From: a virus
Length of the DNA stretch: 64,000 nucleotides
Direction: 5' to 3' (one strand)
IMG/VR virus record: IMGVR_UViG_3300028573_000011
Span: 31,442-95,441 of that record
Below are positions 56,480-63,614 of this stretch, in pieces. Both the position numbers and the translations under genes were made by a program. A model generated the notes under the pieces. The model was not told the origin of the DNA, did no database searches, and was given only the letters and a program-made list of their open reading frames with translations. Position 1 is the stretch's first letter; each line of letters begins with the position of its first letter.

Positions 56480-56758
56480 TCAGGAGGCGGCCTGGGGCCG
56501 GGCCGGGCGGCGCGGCCGACCGTTGCGCCGGACGCCGTGCGCGCGCCGTTCGGCCTCGGTCATCAGGCCGACGGTGCTGCGGTAGGTGCCGCTGGTCGTA
56601 TCGACGAACCCGAAGGCGGCGTCCGGGCCGTAGCTGCGCCGGTGCCAGGGGCCGTGCTTGCGGGTCTGGTACCGCAGGTGGAGGACCAGCGGGAACGGTG
56701 CCGCGCGGAGCTGGTCGACGTCGGGGCGTTCGGCGGCGATGCGCCCGGACAGGCTCAC
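56480..56758 (-). CDS. Hypothetical protein, 92 aa
   Basis: GTG 56758 overlaps the previous stop as GTGA. FPLVLHLRYQTRKHGPWHRR and FVDTTSGTYRSTVGLMTEAE form the core; the basic tail NGRPRRPARPQAAS suggests nucleic-acid contact. Unknown function. The 91 bases 56389-56479 downstream hold nothing recognisable. Confidence 0.55.
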   Translation of the reverse strand: MSLSGRIAAERPDVDQLRAAPFPLVLHLRYQTRKHGPWHRRSYGPDAAFGFVDTTSGTYRSTVGLMTEAERRAHGVRRNGRPRRPARPQAAS

Positions 56759-57144
56759 GAGGTGGCCTCGGACGGCGCGGCCGGGCTGCTGGTGGCCGGT
56801 TCGGTCTCCGCGGGGGCGGCCGCGGGCGGGGTGGTGGTGTCCGGGACGACCTTCGCGATGGTGTCGTGGTCCAGGACGTACTCGCCGGCGTGGAGGACGG
56901 CCGCCGTCGCGTCGTGGGCGGTGGTCTGCGCGTCGTGCTCGGCTTCGGCGACGATCGGCGCGGCGGCCGCTTCGGCGTCGTGCGCGACCGCGGCGGCGTC
57001 GGCCTCGGCTTCGGCAGCGACGGCCGGCGCGGCTCCGGTGATCCTCCCGAACAGGGAGCGGAAGCGGCCAGCCAGCTCGTGGCCTTCGCCTTCCAGCCGG
57101 TGCACGAGGTGCTCGAACTCGAGCACCAGGTCCTTCATGAACAT
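56755..57144 (-). CDS. Ala-rich helical protein, 129 aa
   Basis: ATG 57144 with GGAG close upstream. MFMKDLVLEFEHLVHRLEGE starts an amphipathic helix; the centre is a low-complexity helix of alternating Ala, Glu, Asp and His (AEAEADAAAVAHDAEAAAAP), then a Pro/Thr tail. It resembles LEA-like or phasin-like helices. Function unknown. Confidence 0.55.
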   Translation of the reverse strand: MFMKDLVLEFEHLVHRLEGEGHELAGRFRSLFGRITGAAPAVAAEAEADAAAVAHDAEAAAAPIVAEAEHDAQTTAHDATAAVLHAGEYVLDHDTIAKVVPDTTTPPAAAPAETEPATSSPAAPSEATS

Positions 57145-57187
57145 GCTGCTCCAGAGGTGAGAGGACGGTCCGCTGCCACGGCGGACG

Positions 57188-57415
57188 TCAGTCGTCGGGG
57201 TCAACGGGGTCTGCGGAGAAGCCCGGGCGCCGGTTCGTGCGCCGGGCGGAGCACAGTCGGGCGCCGTCGTTGTGCCACCAGCGCAGCTCGCCGCGCAGGG
57301 CCTCGCCGCCGCAGGCCGTGCAGACGCCGGTCTCCAGGTCGTCGAGCCAGTCGTCGAGGTCGGTGAACGGCGCGTCGAGTGCGTGCCAGGTTTCGAGGTC
57401 GGTCGCCGGGGCCAT
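57188..57415 (-). CDS. Small zinc-finger protein, 75 aa
   Basis: LETGVCTACGGEALRGEL and a second Cys after RWWHNDGARLCSARRTNRRP give a CxxC...H/C site. The N-terminus is acidic (FTDLDDWLDDLET). Common shape for small actinophage proteins near tRNA genes. Unknown function. Confidence 0.55.
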   Translation of the reverse strand: MAPATDLETWHALDAPFTDLDDWLDDLETGVCTACGGEALRGELRWWHNDGARLCSARRTNRRPGFSADPVDPDD

Positions 57416-57458
57416 CGGCCCTCCCCAGGTGTGCGTCGGTCGGGGCCTACGTGGGATG

Positions 57459-57532
57459 TAGCGGCGGCAGGATTCGAACCTGCGGCCTCTGGGTTATGAG
57501 CCCAGCGAGCTGACCTGCTGCTCTACGCCGCC
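57459..57532 (-). tRNA. tRNA-Met (CAU)
   Basis: Cloverleaf on the minus strand: acceptor GGCGGCG with CGCCGCU (G1:U72 wobble), D-stem GAGC/GCTC, anticodon stem CTGGG/CCCAG with loop CTCATAA (anticodon CAU), T-arm GCAGG-TTCGAAT-CCTGC. CCA is not encoded. G1:U72 differs from initiator C1:A72 rules, so elongator Met is likely, with Ile (lysidine) possible. It may supplement the pool during infection or replace a cleaved host tRNA. Confidence 0.85.
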
Positions 57533-57787
57533 ATGGTGGTGTGTCTCGGGTTGGGCCCGGTCGTTGAGGAGCTTGCGCAGTCCTGTGGGCAAGGCCCGGC
57601 GTGCGTGTTCCCTGGCGGGGTCCATCCACCGGTAGGGCCGGAAGCCGGGCTGCTGTCGGAGCGCCACGGGTCCGGCGAGGGAGGCGCTGCGCTGTGGGCC
57701 GCGGGTGTTGTACTCGATCTGTCCCTCGCGCGCCGGCGTCGGGTCCGGGCCCGCGGGGGTTGGCCAGTCGGTGTCGGGCCAGCGCAT
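57494..57787 (-). CDS. Hypothetical protein ending inside the tRNA, 97 aa
   Basis: ATG 57787 overlaps the MerR-like stop as ATGA. It begins MRWPDTDWPTPAGPDPTPAR and is basic later (FRPYRWMDPAREHARRALPT), ending EQQVSSLGS. The last 13 codons lie within the tRNA gene, so the stop is formed by tRNA sequence. If expressed, message and tRNA processing compete. Confidence 0.45.
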   Translation of the reverse strand: MRWPDTDWPTPAGPDPTPAREGQIEYNTRGPQRSASLAGPVALRQQPGFRPYRWMDPAREHARRALPTGLRKLLNDRAQPETHHHGGVEQQVSSLGS

Positions 57788-58011
57788 CAGGCCGCGACCA
57801 CGAGGTAGCGGCGGTGGGCGCGCTCGCGGGTGGCCTTCTCGGCCTTGATGACGTCCAAAGCCCGGTACAGCGGCCAGCCGTGCTCGTCAGTCGCTGCGGC
57901 CTCGAGGTGGCCGCGTCGGACCCAGCTGCGGATGGTGGTGGCGGTGACCTGGGCTTCGCGGGCTGCTTCCCGAGCGGTCCACAGGGTGGTGGCGAGGTCG
58001 TCGTAGCCCAT
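57787..58011 (-). CDS. MerR/excisionase-type HTH protein, 74 aa
   Basis: ATG 58011 (MGYDDLATTLWTAREAAREA). Residues 9-60 form a MerR-like HTH with wing: LWTAREAAREAQVTATTIRS, WVRRGHLEAAATDEHGWPLY. It follows a terminator, so it likely starts a transcript that includes the tRNA. It is an alternative candidate for the phage excisionase, far from integrase. Confidence 0.7.
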   Translation of the reverse strand: MGYDDLATTLWTAREAAREAQVTATTIRSWVRRGHLEAAATDEHGWPLYRALDVIKAEKATRERAHRRYLVVAA

Positions 58012-58034
58012 CGGGTTCACCTCCGGGAACGCGA

Positions 58035-58063
58035 AAGCCCCGACCGGCGGGGGGTCGGGGCTT
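58035..58063 (-). terminator. Terminator after the RNA-repair operon
   Basis: AAGCCCCGACC pairs perfectly (11 bp) with GGTCGGGGCTT around a seven-base loop. On the minus strand the stem is followed by TCGCG, with little U-run. It lies in the 152-base gap 58012-58163 after the 221-residue gene. Confidence 0.7.
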
Positions 58064-58163
58064 CGTGGTCTGGCTGCGGGCATAGCTCGCCTGCTGAGCG
58101 CCATGATGCGCGCAACACCGAGCGGTTGCAACCATGATCGGCCGATCGGCCGAACGCGGGTTC

Positions 58164-58829
58164 TCAGGCGAGCGCGGCGGCGGCCTCCTTGACGTACTCC
58201 TCGTACTCGCTCAGGCGCAGTCGCCGGCCGCACATCGCGCACTCGTAGGAGTCGTCGCCGGGTGCCAGGGCCAACGCGCGGTACTTGCAGCTGGGGCAGT
58301 CGATGTCGGCTCGCTTCGGGCGCTGGGGGTCGGCCTTGGCGATGCGCTGGACCTTCCAGTGCAGGCGCAGGATGGCGGTGCCGGGCGAGGTCTCGGGAAG
58401 GGCCGCTTCGGGGTGCTCGGTCAGCAGCCAGTCGCTGTTGGCGGTCAGGAAGCCGATCGCGGCGCGGATGGTTCCGGTCTGGGAGGGGTTGGCTTCCCGG
58501 GCCGAGAAGCGCCGCAGCCGTCGTGTGTCGTCTTCGAGGCCGGTGAGCACTTCGGCGACGGCGTCGGTGGTGAGCATCGCGGTCTGTCCGGGCCAGGGAG
58601 CGCTGTGTCCAGTGGGCCGGGCGCCGCTGCGGGCCGTCGTGCCGTGGAGCGCGTCGTCGCGGATGAGCGCCAGCAGCCCGGGGAGCTCGCTCAGGCAGTA
58701 GAGGACGATGTTGGTGTCGCGGCGGCACCACACCGGGCTGCCGTAGCGCGGCTGGGTGGTGGAGATGGGCGAGCCCTCACGCCATATGCGGTTGCAGGGG
58801 CCCGGGCAGACGGTGTGTGGGGTGGTCAC
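58164..58829 (-). CDS. Two-zinc-site actinophage protein, 221 aa
   Basis: GTG 58829 follows GGGAGGG. N-terminal CPGPCNRIWRE with WCRRD, and C-terminal CPSCKYRALALAPGDDSYEC-AMCGRRL with four spaced Cys, indicate two zinc sites. The middle is helical (IVLYCLSELPGLLALIRDDA). It is last in the RNA-repair operon. The layout recalls regulators that recognise DNA or RNA, but no family name is secure. Confidence 0.6.
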   Translation of the reverse strand: MTTPHTVCPGPCNRIWREGSPISTTQPRYGSPVWCRRDTNIVLYCLSELPGLLALIRDDALHGTTARSGARPTGHSAPWPGQTAMLTTDAVAEVLTGLEDDTRRLRRFSAREANPSQTGTIRAAIGFLTANSDWLLTEHPEAALPETSPGTAILRLHWKVQRIAKADPQRPKRADIDCPSCKYRALALAPGDDSYECAMCGRRLRLSEYEEYVKEAAAALA

Positions 58830-58885
58830 TGGCCCTCCCGTCGTTGCGAGTCTCCGCAGGTCTCTGCGTTGTTGATCATTGTAGG

Positions 58886-59242
58886 TCAAGGGTCTGTCAC
58901 GGGGGGTGCGGCGGGCGCGTCCGGGCCTGCCGTTCGGCAGCCGTCGCACGTCGTCTTGATCCAGCCGCTCGACGTTGGTCGGCCCGGCGCGCCGCAGAAC
59001 TCGCATGTCCGTAGGGACTCGGCTTCCGCGGCTTCGAGGAGCACCTCGGCGGCATCGGCGTCAACACCCAGCTCGTAGTCCAGGTAGATGCGCAGGGCAC
59101 CGAACTTCTCCTTGACCTGCCGTGCGACGTATCCAGGGGCCACACGCAGCAGCTCCTCGTGGAGCCGCGCGATGATCGGATGCCACCCGGACCCGACGTC
59201 CTGCACGTAGTCGGGTAGCTGCTGAGAGGGGTCGACAGTCAT
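58886..59242 (-). CDS. Conserved small zinc-finger protein, 118 aa
   Basis: GWHPIIARLHEELLRVAPGY, VARQVKEKFGALRIYLDYEL and a CEFCGAPGRPTSS...CDGC zinc ribbon match a widespread uncharacterised bacterial and phage protein (W-x-P-I-I-x-R-L-H, Q-x-K-E-K-F-G-x-L-R). It overlaps the 153-residue gene. Function unknown. Confidence 0.7.
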   Translation of the reverse strand: MTVDPSQQLPDYVQDVGSGWHPIIARLHEELLRVAPGYVARQVKEKFGALRIYLDYELGVDADAAEVLLEAAEAESLRTCEFCGAPGRPTSSGWIKTTCDGCRTAGPDAPAAPPVTDP

Positions 59243-59700
59243 CGGTGTCTCCGGCGGTTCCTGTGCTTGGTGCGGCGCCGGTAGTCGCGGCCGGCGGGGT
59301 GTGGGGTGCTGTTGCAGCGGCAGTCACCGTGGCCGGAGTAGCGGCGTGGGACGCCGATCGTTTCAGCCACGGTCAGGAGTACGCGGCGCAGCTCGAAGGG
59401 CGTCACCCCTTCCTGCGGTGCTAGCTGCTCGCTGGCTCGGCGCATCGCCAGCCATTCGTGCCAGTCCTGCTCGAGGGACTTCGCTGTCGTCCGGTGGTAG
59501 GCCCAGAAGTCATCGAGTTCGGCTTGGGTCTGGCGATCGCTGAGCCCGAACCGAAGGAGCGACAGCCGCATCTCATCGACAGCAGCTGCTGCCTGCCCGG
59601 CGGACCGGCCGAGCATCGACGTTGCGGCGGCGAACTGGGCGAGCATCAGTCCCGCCATCGAGGACGGCGGTTCAGGGAGCCACCAGACGTCGAGCGTCAC
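59239..59700 (-). CDS. Hypothetical protein of RNA-repair operon, 153 aa
   Basis: MTLDVWWLPEPPSSMAGLML opens a helical protein (AAAVDEMRLSLLRFGLSDRQ, LDDFWAYHRTTAKSLEQDWH) with a basic Cys-containing tail (HGDCRCNSTPHPAGRDYRR). It overlaps the next gene by ATGA and lies 16 bases after the Pnkp gene. A basic tail suits RNA binding; no motif supports more. Confidence 0.55.
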   Translation of the reverse strand: MTLDVWWLPEPPSSMAGLMLAQFAAATSMLGRSAGQAAAAVDEMRLSLLRFGLSDRQTQAELDDFWAYHRTTAKSLEQDWHEWLAMRRASEQLAPQEGVTPFELRRVLLTVAETIGVPRRYSGHGDCRCNSTPHPAGRDYRRRTKHRNRRRHR

Positions 59701-59716
59701 GGGTGCGTCCTCACGG

Positions 59717-60616
59717 TCAGAAGTCGCCGTAGTCGACTTGCAGGCACCTCAGGCCGAGGCGGCGCCACAGTCGGACCACGCGGTCGCGGTCGTCCAGGAC
59801 GAGGTGCACCGCGTAGTTCTCGCGCACGTGGGCGTCGAAGAGCTCGCCCTTGACGATGTCGTCTGGCCGGACGTCGCCGGCCCGGCGCATCCAAAGCGCG
59901 TGGTAGGGGACGCTGTGCTTGTCGAGCCAGCGCTTGGTGTGCTCGGCCACGCTGTCCGGGCGTCCCGACATCAGCACGATCCGGTCGCCAGCTGCGTGGC
60001 ACAGACGGACGAGGCGGGCCACGTCCTCGTGGAGCAGGTCGGTTTCGCACAGGTCGTAGGCGTGGGGGCCGCGGCCGCTGTTGTCCGCGAGGGTGCCGTC
60101 GAGGTCGCAGATGATGGCCGGTGGGAGGGTGTAGTCGGGCTGATACGGGGCGAAGATCGGCCTGTCGTTCAGCTGGTCGGCGGTCAGGCAGCGGCTGCGC
60201 TTGGCGCGCTGGGCCATCCCGCGGATCACTTCCTCGCCGACGGAGGCCCTGCGCACGGCGTCGCGCCTGATGCACTCCTCGATCGGGACGTGGGTGAAGC
60301 TGTGCACGACGAAGGTGGCATCCCGGCCGGCCAGGAGGTTCTTGTATCTGCGGGGAAGCCGGGAGGTCATGTGCGTGTTGTCGATCACGACGTCGAAGCC
60401 GTCGTCGACGGCAGCGAGGATCGCGGCGTCCTGGACGCGCAGGACGGTCTCCTCGTGGTCGGTCCGGAAGGATCCGTCGTGGCGGTCCATCATCCGCCGC
60501 AGATCGTCCAGGTTGACCCGACGGACCCGGCCGGCGGACTCCTCGACGAGCCGCAGCGCGAAGGTGCTTTTCCCGGATGCGGGCAGGCCGGTGGTGAGGT
60601 GGATCATGGACGTCAT
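59717..60616 (-). CDS. Polynucleotide kinase / 3'-phosphatase, T4 Pnkp type, 299 aa
   Basis: Kinase first: P-loop TGLPASGKST (residues 9-18), RVNLDDLRRMM with the acceptor-binding Asp near 37, and lid Arg region at about 118-125. Phosphatase second: HAD motif CDLDGTLADN (Asp171, Asp173), DRIVLMSGRPDSVAEHTKRW, and LVLDDRDRVVRLWRRLG. Length equals T4 Pnkp (301 aa). It adds a 5' phosphate and removes 3'/2',3'-cyclic phosphate on broken RNA, preparing ends for Rnl1. ATGA-coupled to RlaP. Confidence 0.9.
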   Translation of the reverse strand: MTSMIHLTTGLPASGKSTFALRLVEESAGRVRRVNLDDLRRMMDRHDGSFRTDHEETVLRVQDAAILAAVDDGFDVVIDNTHMTSRLPRRYKNLLAGRDATFVVHSFTHVPIEECIRRDAVRRASVGEEVIRGMAQRAKRSRCLTADQLNDRPIFAPYQPDYTLPPAIICDLDGTLADNSGRGPHAYDLCETDLLHEDVARLVRLCHAAGDRIVLMSGRPDSVAEHTKRWLDKHSVPYHALWMRRAGDVRPDDIVKGELFDAHVRENYAVHLVLDDRDRVVRLWRRLGLRCLQVDYGDF

Positions 60617-61296
60617 GAGGTGGGCTCCTGGTAGTAGTGGGCGCGGACCGCCAGGAGCCACCGCTCGACGGTCTCGGTGTCGGGTTTGTCCGGCAGCGGC
60701 GAGCCCGCCGCGCCCATGCGGTTCTCGGCCTCCTCGATGAGGAGCCGGCCGGTGAGCGGGTCGGCAACGATCGTCCGGCCGATGGCCCGGATCTGTTCGG
60801 GGTCGGCGACCTGGATGGCGAGGTGGCCGGTGGTGTACAGCTGCTCGCCCTGCTGGACGAGTCGGACCAGGTGCCGGGCGTGCTTTTCTGCCCGGCGCAC
60901 TGGGATGTCGGCGGAGAAGGAGCCGTCGCCGCGGCGGATGAGTTTCGTGAGCTGCTGGTGGGCGTAGCCGAGGTAGGCACTGCGGACGGCGGGCGCGGAT
61001 AGGAAGGCGCGGCGGATGGCGATGAGCCTTTCCCCGAGCGGCGTCGTGTTCTCATAGTGCTTCAGCCACATCAGCTCGCCGACGGTCGGGTTGCCGCCGA
61101 GGGCCAGGCGGCAGAATTTCCCGGCCTCGTGGAGCGTCTGGTCGGGGGCGGTGGTGACGTCGGACTCTCTCGGCCGGGTCAGCCCGTGGAACGCGATGGT
61201 GGGGGCGGCAAAAACTCCGAGCCGGTCGACGTCGGAGTCCGGGCCGTCCAGTCCGTACGCGGTGGACCCAACCACGCCAGCGAGGAGGACGTCCAT
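60613..61296 (-). CDS. RlaP-type nucleotidyltransferase, 227 aa
   Basis: Polymerase-beta-like nucleotidyltransferase start: LLAGVVGSTAYGLDGPDSDV (Gly10-Ser11, Asp22, Asp24), then DRLGVFAAPTIAFHGLTRP. Helical remainder with GKFCRLALGGNPTVGELMWL. Fits the PF10127/RlaP family, described in surveys as an RNA-repair associate. Exact reaction is unproven; end-nucleotide addition is a plausible role. It overlaps Rnl1 and Pnkp by ATGA, so the three are co-translated. Confidence 0.85.
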   Translation of the reverse strand: MDVLLAGVVGSTAYGLDGPDSDVDRLGVFAAPTIAFHGLTRPRESDVTTAPDQTLHEAGKFCRLALGGNPTVGELMWLKHYENTTPLGERLIAIRRAFLSAPAVRSAYLGYAHQQLTKLIRRGDGSFSADIPVRRAEKHARHLVRLVQQGEQLYTTGHLAIQVADPEQIRAIGRTIVADPLTGRLLIEEAENRMGAAGSPLPDKPDTETVERWLLAVRAHYYQEPTS

Positions 61297-62585
61297 CAGC
61301 GGTCCTGGTCGTCGCGGAACGGGTTGGTAGCCGACGGTCGGACCGCGCGCCAGACGTGCGGCCCGGTGTCGCGGTCGTCATAGCGCAGGAAGAGCCCGGA
61401 TCGGATCACCGGGTCGGCGACGAGCTGCTGCGCAGCGACGGCGAACGCTGCCCGGCGGCCCTTGGGGGTGGGGTCCTTGGGCTTGGCGGCGCTCATGACG
61501 GCGACCAGGGTGTTGCTGATGGTCGCGGACATGCGCCAGTACTGGTCGTCGAGCTCGTCGACGACGGACCGGACCCACTGGTCGAACTCGTCCGGCACGT
61601 CGACCAGCAGCGCTGCGAGCGCGCCGGCGTCGACGGTGGCCAGTCGCGCGGCTTCGGCCTTGGACACGCCGATCGTCTGGGCGAGGCGCACGGCGTCGAG
61701 TTCGGCGAAGCGCTGGGCGCCGTAGGCCCGCCAGACATCGACGGCGTTGGTGCCGGTCAGACGCTTGTGGAGCCGGACGTACTCGCCGACCTTGACCTTG
61801 ACGCGCAGGCCGCCGACGTATCGAATTACCCAGCCCTCTGCGTTGGTGCCGGTTGCTGTCGATCCGTCGAGCAGCCGGTCTTCCTGCGCGGCGCGTACCA
61901 GCTCGGGCAGCATGGCCGGCGGCCAGGACCTGATCACGCGGCCGCCGAGGGCCTGCCACATCTCGGCGTAGTCCTCAAGGCGCTGCTCGGTTCCGTCCGG
62001 GGCGTAGACGGCCAGGAGCACGAGGGTGCGTTCGCCGCGGTAGTCGACGACGATGCGGTTCTCCGGGTACACGATCTCGGTGACGTAGGTATGGCCCGGG
62101 ATGAGGAGGCCGCTGGGCTCGGTGTCGTCGAGCCACTGCTGTGCCCACGTGGCCTGGTCGGAATAGAAGGAGCCCTTCGTGGCGACGCGCCACTTGCCCT
62201 CGTACCAGAAGACGGTACCCAGGGAGCCGTCGGCCTTGTCGTAGACCCGGTGGGGCGTCTCGTTCGGCAACGGGGGCGCGAAGGGATGCCCTTGGCCGTG
62301 CTGGTCGTGGTTGAAGAACTTCGGCATGCACCAGCCGACGATGCGGCCGCTCGGCTGCTCAACGACCAAGCCGCGGCAGCGGGTGGTGACGCGGTTCCAG
62401 CGCTGTTCGTACTGGCAGGCGCGGCTGTAGGTGTAGATCGTCAGTGGCAGCGAGTCGTGGTGACTGACGCGCACGTAGCCAGCGGTGATCTCCGCGTTCA
62501 GCTCCTCGAGGTGGAACAGCTCGTTCATTATGACGTCGCGGTCGGTGCCGAGGGCGAGCTCGGGATCGATGTCGAGGGTCTTCAT
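61296..62585 (-). CDS. T4 Rnl1-like RNA ligase, 429 aa
   Basis: Ligase motifs in order: RCRGLVVEQPSGRIV (about 69-83), nucleotidyl motif RVYDKADGSLG with Lys117, HTYVTEIVYPENRIVVDYRG at about 165-184 (motif III/IIIa type), AEGWVIRYVGGLRVKVKVGE (motifs IV, V, with Lys263 and Lys265). The first 60 and last 110 residues resemble the T4 Rnl1-specific extensions; the C-terminal helical domain would bind tRNA. It seals 5'-phosphate and 3'-OH ends of RNA. Confidence 0.92.
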   Translation of the reverse strand: MKTLDIDPELALGTDRDVIMNELFHLEELNAEITAGYVRVSHHDSLPLTIYTYSRACQYEQRWNRVTTRCRGLVVEQPSGRIVGWCMPKFFNHDQHGQGHPFAPPLPNETPHRVYDKADGSLGTVFWYEGKWRVATKGSFYSDQATWAQQWLDDTEPSGLLIPGHTYVTEIVYPENRIVVDYRGERTLVLLAVYAPDGTEQRLEDYAEMWQALGGRVIRSWPPAMLPELVRAAQEDRLLDGSTATGTNAEGWVIRYVGGLRVKVKVGEYVRLHKRLTGTNAVDVWRAYGAQRFAELDAVRLAQTIGVSKAEAARLATVDAGALAALLVDVPDEFDQWVRSVVDELDDQYWRMSATISNTLVAVMSAAKPKDPTPKGRRAAFAVAAQQLVADPVIRSGLFLRYDDRDTGPHVWRAVRPSATNPFRDDQDR

Positions 62586-62968
62586 CAGATCTCGCTTCGG
62601 AGTCGGTGCAGGCGCTGCGTGGTCCAGCAGCCGGATTCGGAGCCACTGATCGTGACCTCCAGGCGCCCATCGCCCGGCGGCACTCGTCGGGCGGCTGCCA
62701 AGAGCCGCACCCAGTCAACGACGATCCAGCGCGGTTCGTCGTGGGCGTCGTGGCCGTCGTCGCCGGCGGTCTTGTTGCCGGGGCAGCACAGCTCGATCAG
62801 CGGGTACGAGTACTGACCGATCAGCAGGTCGCAACGCGAGTGATCAGTCAGGCCGTGGTGGTGTGGATCCCGCGCGACCGTGATCGCGGCTTCATGGCTG
62901 CCGAACTCTCGATCAGTGCGAATCGCGGGGTCGTGGCTCAGGCACAGAATGCGGTAGGTACTGCTCAT
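62585..62968 (-). CDS. Conserved small protein of the cassette, 127 aa
   Basis: ATG 62968 (MSSTYRILCLSHDPAIRTDR). SRCDLLIGQYSYPLIELCCP and PRWIVVDWVRLLAAARRVPP and CWTTQRLHRLRSEI are a pattern I recall in actinobacterial and phage proteins (Y-R-I-L-C-L-S-H-D-P-A). Cys pairs might bind metal. The start of Rnl1 overlaps its stop (ATGA). Function unknown. Confidence 0.65.
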   Translation of the reverse strand: MSSTYRILCLSHDPAIRTDREFGSHEAAITVARDPHHHGLTDHSRCDLLIGQYSYPLIELCCPGNKTAGDDGHDAHDEPRWIVVDWVRLLAAARRVPPGDGRLEVTISGSESGCWTTQRLHRLRSEI

Positions 62969-62993
62969 GGTGGGCTGATCCTTCGGGCGTTGA

Positions 62994-63614
62994 TCACGTC
63001 GTCGGTGCGCCAGCGGTAGCTGCAGCTGCGGCGCCGGCGGGGATGTGGGTCCAGCCGTCATGCCGGATCACGCGGCCGACGGTGGACGCGCTGATGCCGA
63101 ACTCGGCCGCGAGGTCGGCCTGGCGGACGACGCCGCGGACGTATCGCGCGCGGATCGCCCGGACGGCGTCGTCGGTGAGCCGGTGGTAACCGTTGGCCTC
63201 GCCCGGACCGCTGGCGCCGCTCTTCCGCAGGCCGCGACGGGTGTAGCGGTACCGACCGCTGCGCATGTACGGGTGCATGCCGCGGTCGACGGCGTCCTGG
63301 GAATTTTCGCGCTGCGTCTTGGCTTCCAGGTGGTCTGGGTTGCAGCAGGGTCGCCAGTCGCAGCGGTGCGCGACGACCTCGCGCGGGCCGAGGTCGCGTC
63401 CGCGCGAGATCCGAAAGGCGAGCCGCGAGGCGAGCTCCTTGTAGCGCACGCCCTTGACACGCCACCAGAATGCGCCGCGCTTGAGGGTGCGCCAGGGCCA
63501 GCATTCGTCCGGGGCGCCGATGAGGACGTAGCCCCAGAAGCGCTCGACGTCGGCCTTCGACGGTGGCGGCGGGCTGGGGCGCCAGTACCGGTATGGTGCC
63601 TCCGCCGTGGCCAT
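62994..63614 (-). CDS. HNH homing-type endonuclease, 206 aa
   Basis: ATG 63614 overlaps the TROVE stop as ATGA. Two Cys/His parts of the zinc HNH fold appear: ECWPWRTLKRGAFWW and VVAHRCDWRPCCNPDHLEAK with TQRENSQDAVDRG. A C-terminal HTH (LTDDAVRAIRARYVRGVVRQ, ADLAAEFGISASTVGRVIR) probably sets specificity. Its placement inside the TROVE-Rnl1 operon suggests invasion without loss of coupling. Confidence 0.85.
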   Translation of the reverse strand: MATAEAPYRYWRPSPPPPSKADVERFWGYVLIGAPDECWPWRTLKRGAFWWRVKGVRYKELASRLAFRISRGRDLGPREVVAHRCDWRPCCNPDHLEAKTQRENSQDAVDRGMHPYMRSGRYRYTRRGLRKSGASGPGEANGYHRLTDDAVRAIRARYVRGVVRQADLAAEFGISASTVGRVIRHDGWTHIPAGAAAAATAGAPTT

